This document shows, in pieces, positions 41,502 through 47,736 of a DNA stretch of 47,736 nucleotides. Every line of letters begins with the position of its first letter. The stretch's first letter is position 1. The DNA comes from Clostridiaceae bacterium. Lineage in GTDB: Bacteria > Bacillota > Clostridia > Oscillospirales > Acutalibacteraceae. The stretch covers positions 1 to 47,736 of the forward strand of contig JAEDFL010000010.1 of the NCBI GenBank assembly GCA_016292785.1, given 5' to 3'. Below the pieces are notes generated by a model, which was not told the DNA's origin, did not search any database, and saw only the letters and a program-made list of their open reading frames with translations. A program made the position numbers and the translations under genes.

Positions 41502-43545
41502 TGTCTGCCGATCCCTTTGACAATTCTGTTAATCTTTTGAGTATGGGCGCATCCTGCAAGTTGACCTTCTCGCTTGTTTTCGGAACGCTCAAGCCCTGAT
41601 TTTCGTCTTTAATAAGTATGCCCATTTCGAGCATCGCCTCAACAGACACCGCAACCTGACCGTAGTCCTCCGCCCATAGATCAAGCCTGTGACAGAGGGT
41701 TTCGATATCGTAATTCCATCTTCCGACGGAGCGGATAAATCTGTAAACCTTGGCGGAGGTCTCCCTCTGCGGAATAAGCAACTCTGCGTCAAAGCCCTGA
41801 GTTTTGCCACTCATAAGCTTTGAAAAATCGCTCATTGAGCTGAAAAGATCCTCCTCGACCATATCGTGAAGCTTAATGTTTTTTAACAATATGTTGACTC
41901 GGACCTGACCGAGATATTCATTCGCCTCAAGCTGAACGGCGGCGTCCACAACATCGCCCTTTCGGTACGGAAATTCCGCCTGCACGGTTTTGAACTTCAC
42001 CGTTTGCAGGGAGACGCCGTTGCGTTCAAGTATTATTCTCAGATGCTTTCCGTTTCCGATAGGCTGAATATCCGACACGGTCATATTGTAGAGTCCGAAT
42101 ATCGGCTGAGGATTGCCCGAGCCGAAGGGTTCAAGCTGATTTATCGTTTCCAGCATTTCTACACTGACGCAGGCAGGATTGAGCTTGAAGTCAATGTTCT
42201 GCATCGGATACGGCATTTCCATACTGTCGGCATAAGCGTTTATCGCCTTTCTGAAAGCGTCTATATCCGAGGTTTTCAATCCTATTCCTGCGGCAAGAGT
42301 ATGTCCGCCGAAATTTGTCAGACATTCACCGCAGGCGTTGAGTGCATCATAGAGACTAAAGCCCTCAATGCTTCTTCCGGAGCCTTTTGCATCCTCGCCG
42401 TCAACCGTAATTACAAGCGTCGGCTTGCCGTATTTTTCAACAAGTCTTGAAGCGACAATTCCCACAACTCCGTCATGCCAGCCCTCGCCTGCAACAACAA
42501 GCACATTTTGATACTGCCAATCGGAATTTGCTTTTATCTGTTCAACAGCCTGACCGAGTATCTCCTGCTCCGTCTGCTGTCTTAATATATTTTCATCATT
42601 TATCTCCTGAGCAAGGAGAGTTGCCTCGTCGTAATCATCCGTCAGCAAAAGTCTTATCGCTCTGTCAGCCGAGCCCATTCGTCCTGCGGCATTTATCCTC
42701 GGACAGATACCGAAAGCAACTGAGGTTGATGTGATTGCTTTATTCCCCAGTCCTCCGGCCTCGATGAGAGCCTGAAGTCCTATTCTGTCGGAATCCGCTA
42801 TCAGCTCAACTCCCCGGCGTACAATATCCCTGTTCTCTTTGATAAGCGGCATAATATCTGCAACCGTTCCGATCGCCGCAAGGTCGGCAAAGCTGTCGGT
42901 CACTCCGTTCTCCTCTCCCTCAAGGGCGCATATCAATTTATATGCAACACCTACGCCTGCATAGTCTTTGAACTCCAGATTGCAGTCCTCTCTGTGAGGA
43001 TCAACCACGGCGACCGCCTGCGGCAGAACGTCCGAGGGAAGATGATGATCAGTGACAATAAGCTCCATTTCAAGCTCGTTGATATATTTCGCCTCGTCGA
43101 TTGCGCTTATTCCGTTATCGACGGTAATTATCAGCCTGACTCCCATCAGGCTGAGCTTGTCGATAGCCTCATAGCTCAGACCGTAACCCTCGGTGTGGCG
43201 GTTCGGAACATAATAGACAACGTCCGCGCCCTGCATCTCAAGGTAAGAATACAACAGCGCAGTCGATGTCACTCCGTCTGCGTCATAATCGCCGTAGACA
43301 GCAATTCTTTCAAATCCGTCAAGAGCCTTCTGTATCCTTTTGACCGCAGGGTACATATCGGGGAAGTCCATCGGATCAACGCTTTTGCGTTCGTCAAGTC
43401 CGAAAAATTCCCTCGCCTGCTCAACTGTATTTATTCCTCTCGTCGATGCGATCAGAGCGGAATAAGGACTGATTCCGAGCTTTTCGGAAATAAGCGTTGC
43501 GTTTTCTTTATTTCCGCTTTTGACTATCCACTTTTTCCTGCTCAT
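41488..43545 (-). CDS. recJ: single-stranded-DNA-specific exonuclease RecJ
   Basis: 685 residues. The DHH motifs are AVYGDYDADGVTSTALLYSY and VTDHHLP; DHHA1 follows with GGHTLAAGIGL, and then an OB-like domain. A C-terminal extension (about 570-685) is typical of Firmicutes RecJ. It trims 5' single strands in repair and recombination. The apt gene often found between recJ and relA is absent here. AGGAGAT precedes the ATG. Confidence 0.96.
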   Translation of the reverse strand: MSRKKWIVKSGNKENATLISEKLGISPYSALIASTRGINTVEQAREFFGLDERKSVDPMDFPDMYPAVKRIQKALDGFERIAVYGDYDADGVTSTALLYSYLEMQGADVVYYVPNRHTEGYGLSYEAIDKLSLMGVRLIITVDNGISAIDEAKYINELEMELIVTDHHLPSDVLPQAVAVVDPHREDCNLEFKDYAGVGVAYKLICALEGEENGVTDSFADLAAIGTVADIMPLIKENRDIVRRGVELIADSDRIGLQALIEAGGLGNKAITSTSVAFGICPRINAAGRMGSADRAIRLLLTDDYDEATLLAQEINDENILRQQTEQEILGQAVEQIKANSDWQYQNVLVVAGEGWHDGVVGIVASRLVEKYGKPTLVITVDGEDAKGSGRSIEGFSLYDALNACGECLTNFGGHTLAAGIGLKTSDIDAFRKAINAYADSMEMPYPMQNIDFKLNPACVSVEMLETINQLEPFGSGNPQPIFGLYNMTVSDIQPIGNGKHLRIILERNGVSLQTVKFKTVQAEFPYRKGDVVDAAVQLEANEYLGQVRVNILLKNIKLHDMVEEDLFSSMSDFSKLMSGKTQGFDAELLIPQRETSAKVYRFIRSVGRWNYDIETLCHRLDLWAEDYGQVAVSVEAMLEMGILIKDENQGLSVPKTSEKVNLQDAPILKRLTELSKGSADNAEW

Positions 43546-43563
43546 ATCGCATCTCCTTTCATT

Positions 43564-44685
43564 TTATTTATCGTATATTTCTTCAAGCTGGCTGACCGTA
43601 TGTGAAATATCAAACAGCGCAAGCTTGTCTTTATCTGCCCTTTTTTTCGGCTCGTCAAGCATTATATTTATTTTTTCAGCCCACTCAGCGGCTCCCTTTT
43701 CAAGCGGAAAATACTCTATCAGTCCGACGTCGGCTTCCCTTGTGACAACATCGGAAACCAAGCACCTGAGTCCTGCCGACTGCGCCTCGACAAGCGAAAA
43801 CGGCAAGCCCTCAAAGAGTGACGGCATCAGGAAGCAGTCACAGCAGGCAAGAACTTCCCTGACGTCGGTTCTCACTCCCGTGAAAATAATTCTGTCGGAA
43901 ATTCCGAGCTGTTCGGCTCTTGACTTCGCTTCGGCTTCCAGCTCGCCTGCACCCAGCCAGACATATTTGAAATCATTCCTCAGCTTTGCAAGCTCCGCTA
44001 TAATATCAACGGCAAACACAGGGTTTTTCTGAGCGGAAAGTCTGCCGACAGAAACTACAAAACGGTTTTCGTCTCCGCTTGCTCCGAATTTTTTTGAGTA
44101 TTCTATGCGGTCAAAGCCGTCGGGCATAATGAAGCTCTGCGTATCGATTCCGTTATAAATCAGAGTTGACTCCCTGCCGCCGTAGAAATAGTCCGACGCA
44201 ACATCGGAGCAGGCAAGCAGCTTTGTCGAGGAGCGGATTATCAGCCTTTTCATCGTTCGGCTGTAAAGCTTTTGCAAAAGCTTTTTAAGCGAAGCCAATC
44301 TGCCGACCGGAGAATACTGACTTTTTGAATTGTGTGCGTGACATATCCTCACAGGTATTCCGCATTGCTTTGCGATAGTAAGGGTTATGCCGTTGAGCAG
44401 ATCCATATTTGAGTGAGCAATATCAAAATGCTCGGAGGCTAAAATCCTTTTAACATTCTTTATATAAATCAGCTTTTTCTGCGGAGCGTCAAGATCACCT
44501 GCATGAACCACCCTGATACCGAGATCGGTAACGGTTTTTTCATGAAGGCACTCAACTCCCTCGTCAATGGCAACGACAACGGCAATGTCATATTTTTCCC
44601 TGTTGATTTTTTTCAGCACATTTACAAGAAAGGTTTCAATTCCGTTTGCGCTTAGTCCGTGCGAGAAAAATACAATTTTTTTCAT
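43564..44685 (-). CDS. family 4 glycosyltransferase
   Basis: 373 residues with a GT-B fold. The start MKKIVFFSHGLSANGIETFL resembles EpsF/capsular enzymes. The donor site has SVGRLSAQKNPVFAVDI and the EGLPFSLVEAQSAGL segment (the family's Ex7E). It should add a sugar, probably to a surface polysaccharide. It lies between recJ and a GPH transporter, with no other glycan genes beside it. The gap to the transporter gene is 21 bases. Confidence 0.93.
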   Translation of the reverse strand: MKKIVFFSHGLSANGIETFLVNVLKKINREKYDIAVVVAIDEGVECLHEKTVTDLGIRVVHAGDLDAPQKKLIYIKNVKRILASEHFDIAHSNMDLLNGITLTIAKQCGIPVRICHAHNSKSQYSPVGRLASLKKLLQKLYSRTMKRLIIRSSTKLLACSDVASDYFYGGRESTLIYNGIDTQSFIMPDGFDRIEYSKKFGASGDENRFVVSVGRLSAQKNPVFAVDIIAELAKLRNDFKYVWLGAGELEAEAKSRAEQLGISDRIIFTGVRTDVREVLACCDCFLMPSLFEGLPFSLVEAQSAGLRCLVSDVVTREADVGLIEYFPLEKGAAEWAEKINIMLDEPKKRADKDKLALFDISHTVSQLEEIYDK

Positions 44686-44706
44686 AAGGTCTACACCTGC
44701 CGCAGA

Positions 44707-46128
44707 TTATTTTTCCTTTTTATTGTGCTTCTCGGAAACAGCCGCAAGCACTTCCCTCTTGAAATCGCCGTAGATCTTGTACTTCTTTGAGAAAACAATG
44801 TATGAAATTATGATGAGCACCGGCGGCACAATAAACATGAGCGCAGAAATAGCGTCCTTAGCCGTCTGAGTCTGTTCGGGTGCTGTTCCCTCGTATTTGG
44901 TAACGCTGAAGGTCAGGTACATAATGATGCACTGTACCGTGTACGCCATTTTCTGCAAAAATCCCTTCATCGAGAATGTCAGGCTTTGATTTCTCTTGCC
45001 GAGCTTGTACTCACCGTAGTCAACAACATCGGCAAGCATAACCGTCTGATTGACAAACATACTTCCTATGCCGACCGAGGTAAGCAGATAGCAAGCACCA
45101 AGCCCGTAAACATTGCCGTCGAAGCCGTAGCCGATTATCGCCATTCCGATATATCCTGCGGCAGCCATGCCGAGAGAGAGCTTGTAAATAGAGCGGTTAT
45201 TCATAAACTTGGAGCAAACGGGAATAACGGCTATACCTATGATTGAGCCGACCGCTCCGAACATATTGAACTTTGACTGAAGACCGAGATCACCTGCAAC
45301 GGAGGTGAAATAATAACTGCTGATACCGGAAGTCATATAGTAACCTGCATTTGAAATCATCGCAAAGAGCATAAACACAAGAAGCTGATCATTCTGTCTT
45401 ACAACGTTGACAGCGTCTTTAAACGAAAACTTTTCGCCGCCCTTGACAACGTTTCTTTCCTTTGTGGAAATGACGCAGATAAAGGCGAAGAGCACAAGCA
45501 GTACCGAAGCAATAATTGACCACTTGCCGAAACCTACTCTGAGGCTCTCAGGTGTCATTGCACTCAGGCTGTCTGCACTTGATCTGCCGAAAAAGGCAAC
45601 GATAGGTGCGGTGAGGATAAGCACGATTCCCTGACCGAGACCGGAGAAGGTTCTTGCGATTGTAGAGATGAAGTTTCTGTCCTTTTCCTCTGTTGCAAAG
45701 GAAGGTATCATCGACCAGTACGGAATGTCGGCAAGGGTGTTCGTCATTCCCCAAAGGACGTAGAACACGGCAACATAGACATACATCCAGACGGATTTAG
45801 TGTCAATTCCGGGATTATTGAAAAGCAGACACAGAACAACGGCATTTGCCACCGCACCTCTTAGTATCCACGGACGGTATTTGCCCATTTTGCTGTTTGA
45901 AATATCAACCAGCGTACCCATCATCGGATCGTTGATTCCGTCCCAAAGTCTCGCTATCGGAGCAAGAATGAGAAGGAACAGCGGACTGATACCGAGTGCG
46001 TTTGTCAGATACAGCGATAGGTAGGAATAGAATAAACCGTAGCTGAGATCAAGACCGACCGCGCCGACGCCATAGCCGATTTTTTCTCTGAAAGGAACTT
46101 TTTTATCCATACTGATACCAACTTTCAT
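44707..46128 (-). CDS. MFS sugar transporter of the glycoside-pentoside-hexuronide (GPH) family
   Basis: 473 residues, twelve membrane segments. GPH signs are the opening EKIGYGVGAVGLDLSYGLFY, GINDPMMGTLVDISNSKMGKYRPW and YWSMIPSFATEEKDRN. It should bring in a disaccharide or glycoside with sodium or protons. The ATG at 46128 has AGG seven bases before it; an internal ATG at 46110 is also possible. No glycosidase is next to it, so the sugar is unknown. Confidence 0.92.
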   Translation of the reverse strand: MKVGISMDKKVPFREKIGYGVGAVGLDLSYGLFYSYLSLYLTNALGISPLFLLILAPIARLWDGINDPMMGTLVDISNSKMGKYRPWILRGAVANAVVLCLLFNNPGIDTKSVWMYVYVAVFYVLWGMTNTLADIPYWSMIPSFATEEKDRNFISTIARTFSGLGQGIVLILTAPIVAFFGRSSADSLSAMTPESLRVGFGKWSIIASVLLVLFAFICVISTKERNVVKGGEKFSFKDAVNVVRQNDQLLVFMLFAMISNAGYYMTSGISSYYFTSVAGDLGLQSKFNMFGAVGSIIGIAVIPVCSKFMNNRSIYKLSLGMAAAGYIGMAIIGYGFDGNVYGLGACYLLTSVGIGSMFVNQTVMLADVVDYGEYKLGKRNQSLTFSMKGFLQKMAYTVQCIIMYLTFSVTKYEGTAPEQTQTAKDAISALMFIVPPVLIIISYIVFSKKYKIYGDFKREVLAAVSEKHNKKEK

Positions 46129-46146
46129 AAATTAGCCTAAGCCAAA

Positions 46147-46311
46147 TTATATAATACCACAAAAAAAGGATTTATACAATAGAAAAAATGACGTTCCTTG
46201 TAAAAGAAATTCGAGTAGGAATCTGTGACCATTAGTTGGACAGCCGACCTTATCACCAACGTGCGTACCTCCCTTGACATGCCACGATATTCCCACCAAG
46301 TAATAATACAT
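46147..46311 (-). other. small open frame of unknown status upstream of the GPH transporter
   Basis: A 54-codon frame begins at an ATG at 46311 (MYYYLVGISWHVKGGTHVGD) and ends at 46147. It contains one cysteine and two His/Gly-rich pieces, and its last part is a hydrophobic run. There is no clear ribosome site. It overlaps the transporter promoter. It could be a fragment of a repeated or decayed gene. Confidence 0.3.
46151..46179 (-). promoter_or_regulatory. promoter of the GPH transporter
   Basis: On the minus strand, TTGTAT (46174-46179) and TATTAT (46151-46156) are 17 bases apart, 22 bases before the start codon. Confidence 0.5.
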
Positions 46312-46330
46312 GCCGATTACATCCACATAA

Positions 46331-46362
46331 AACCACGCTGAGACGGCTATCTCAGCGTGGTT
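46331..46362 (-). terminator. hairpin terminator after the NadM-like gene
   Basis: AACCACGCTGAGA (46331-46343) and TCTCAGCGTGGTT (46350-46362) form a perfect 13-bp stem with a six-base loop. T-rich sequence follows on both strands, weaker on the minus strand. Confidence 0.8.
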
Positions 46363-46376
46363 AATTTTTATTCACA

Positions 46377-46931
46377 TCAAATGCTGTGCGTTTCCGTATT
46401 ATCCTTGGCGGCAAACATTTCATTTCTGAGCAAATCGAACTTGTCCCACAGCTTGGGATTGGTATATTCTTTCCAGCGGTCAACATCGCCGTTGATGAAG
46501 CACTCCCGCATTTCGGTTGCGGAAATGTCGATCGTTTTCGGGATATAAAGCTCGGCTACCGAAGCGCCCTCTACGCTGTCAAACCAGCTAATGCGCCGTG
46601 CCTCCTTACCCGAAATCAACAGATCCGGCATCTCGCCGAATCGGTCAACGACGTTTCTGAGCACATAATCTCCCCACGACGAGTTGTTTCCCACCCCGAT
46701 ATCGGGAAGAGGATAGATATAAATATCTTCGCCGAAAACCGATCTCAGCATATCCGCCCTTGTTTCAAATGAAAAGGGATTTTTGTATGTCCCCTTCTCA
46801 TCGGACGAGCCGATGAATATACCGACCTTGTCGCAAAGCTCGCATGCTTTGTTTATCATCATCTCGTGCCCCGAATGGAGCGTCTGAAATCTTCCGACCA
46901 GTATTCCGAGTTTATACGGTTTGCTTTTCAA
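46377..46931 (-). CDS. nicotinamide-nucleotide adenylyltransferase-like (NadM-type) nucleotidyltransferase
   Basis: 184 residues from the TTG at 46931. The nucleotidyl-transfer motif is GRFQTLHSGHEMMI near the start, and the second is ISATEMRE near residue 140, with the WGDYVLRNVVDRFG region between them. NadM-like enzymes join NMN and ATP to NAD, but other substrates such as small cofactor phosphates are possible. The TTG is chosen because AGGTGATTTT lies before it; the in-frame ATG far upstream (47036) has no support. It appears to be a single-gene unit. Confidence 0.8.
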   Translation of the reverse strand: MKSKPYKLGILVGRFQTLHSGHEMMINKACELCDKVGIFIGSSDEKGTYKNPFSFETRADMLRSVFGEDIYIYPLPDIGVGNNSSWGDYVLRNVVDRFGEMPDLLISGKEARRISWFDSVEGASVAELYIPKTIDISATEMRECFINGDVDRWKEYTNPKLWDKFDLLRNEMFAAKDNTETHSI

Positions 46932-47012
46932 AAAATCACCTGTGTTCTTTTTCTTTAATATATTAACAGACTTTATTATACACATATATTTACTTCTTTT
47001 CAACCAAAAATT

Positions 47013-47047
47013 TTCAAAAAAACAGGGATGCCGCAAAGCGACATCCC
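47013..47047 (-). terminator. terminator of the gene at the right edge
   Basis: On the minus strand, GGGATGTCG and CGGCATCCC (one G-U pair) form a hairpin followed by a run of T (47013-47023). Confidence 0.85.
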
Positions 47048-47065
47048 GATTTAAGCTGAAATATG

Positions 47066-47736
47066 TTACATTTTGAATCCTGTCATGCTGACTGTTGAAG
47101 AAGCAACTGCCGTAGCTGATGTGCCGACAACATTTGAAAGATCAAATTTAAAATCAAACTTTGCATTAAGTGACACAAGGTTGCCTGTTGATGCGTTGAT
47201 TACAGCGGTGATAACAGCATTGCTGTAGCTTTCGCTGATATTAGCGCTTCCGCAGCCGGGAACCGCTGAAATTGCAGACATAACGTTCTCCGCAGTCTTG
47301 TGATCCCAGTAATTCTTATCCTTGTCACCGCAGGCAAGTCCGCTTCTGTCAAGCGGAGAGTTGTTTGAAGAAACTACCTTACCGCCCTTAACGGAGCTTG
47401 AGCCGTTCTTGATGTTAAGGGTGATTGTATAGTTGTTTCCGCTCTTTGTGCAGGTTGCTTTTGTGACATCGGACGCAGTAAGCTTGGAAGCCTGGAAATA
47501 CTTATGATAGCTGTCAGCATCGGCTGATGTTACAGACTTGGTGAATTTATTTGCATCGCCAACGCCCATAAACTCGAAAACTTTAGACTTGAACTGCTTG
47601 AGCGCAAAGCCTGCATCGTATGACTTTTCAACAGTCGATCTTGTCTTGCTGAACGGAGCCTTCTTAGCGGCAACCTTAGCCGTTGCGGTGTTGTAATAGC
47701 TTACGATCTGAGCAACACCGGTCGGAATGCCTGAGC
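47066..47736 (-). CDS. protein of unknown function, 5' end beyond the window
   Basis: The frame is open from the right edge to the stop at 47066, about 222 residues seen. The visible part begins with AQIVSYYNTATAKVAAKKAP, followed by alternating Ser/Thr/Asn-rich and beta-like segments such as NYTITLNIKNGSSSVKGG. Two cysteine pairs lie around the middle. There is no catalytic motif. The composition suggests an extracytoplasmic protein, but the N-terminus and any signal peptide are outside the window. I do not recognise the family. Confidence 0.7.
   Translation of the reverse strand, partial: SGIPTGVAQIVSYYNTATAKVAAKKAPFSKTRSTVEKSYDAGFALKQFKSKVFEFMGVGDANKFTKSVTSADADSYHKYFQASKLTASDVTKATCTKSGNNYTITLNIKNGSSSVKGGKVVSSNNSPLDRSGLACGDKDKNYWDHKTAENVMSAISAVPGCGSANISESYSNAVITAVINASTGNLVSLNAKFDFKFDLSNVVGTSATAVASSTVSMTGFKM

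Noticed and set aside
46386..46772. Plus-strand frame opposite the NadM-like gene
   Set aside because: It is the shadow of the minus-strand gene, which has clear catalytic motifs.

Overview
The window reads as chromosome of a spore-forming, low-to-moderate GC Firmicute of the gut Ruminococcaceae/Oscillospiraceae type. The supporting evidence is the sporulation genes yabP and yabQ and a SpoVB-like flippase, a divIC/S1 gene order like that of Bacillus yabO-yabR, textbook TTGACA/TATAAT promoters, AGGAGG-type ribosome sites, many GTG/TTG starts, and family-level similarity of several proteins. The genus is an inference and is not proven here.

Layout. 1-48 is the cut-off 3' part of a tRNA-Val gene. 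144-2112 is a small minus-strand operon (yerC-like regulator, methyltransferase, hslO). 2180-4936 is an MBOAT/DHHW polymer O-acylation pair, transcribed divergently from a tarI-tarJ pair (CDP-ribitol synthesis) at 5098-6870. A lysine riboswitch with its own terminator (about 7001-7235) controls an NhaC-type transporter that carries an unusual four-copy CxxC zinc-finger-like insert. Next come a Gfo/Idh/MocA oxidoreductase with nagB, then a membrane-anchored parvulin foldase.

13419-19902 is the most striking part: an intact, tightly coupled phage-head cassette. It holds the small and large terminase subunits, portal, prohead protease with a nested scaffold, major capsid protein, two connector-like proteins and a last protein ending in a fibre-like domain. 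It lacks tail-tube, tape-measure, lysis, integrase, repressor and replication genes. It is preceded by a strong terminator/attenuator hairpin and a 12-bp palindrome, ends at a terminator, and sits between ordinary host genes. It may be a domesticated or satellite capsid system.

19959-22239 holds two glycosyltransferase genes. 22322-24439 is an insertion hot spot: a decayed IS30-type element with a 15-bp flanking direct repeat, tRNA-Thr, and an apparently intact IS481-type element. Then come a secreted GH16 glucanase-like protein, a Na/phosphate cotransporter, a lipid kinase, a THUMP RNA methyltransferase, an orphan fumarase alpha subunit next to a 51-bp direct repeat, and the yab sporulation/division cluster (S1 protein, divIC, yabQ, yabP, rqcP, hup, mazG, SpoVB-like). 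These are followed by a nucleoside-kinase/hemZ/MBL/dtd/relA/recJ block in tight coupling, a GT4 glycosyltransferase, a GPH sugar transporter, a NadM-like nucleotidyltransferase, and a truncated protein of unknown function at the right edge.

Coding starts were chosen from visible ribosome binding sites. Functional names rest on recognised motifs only; no database search was run.
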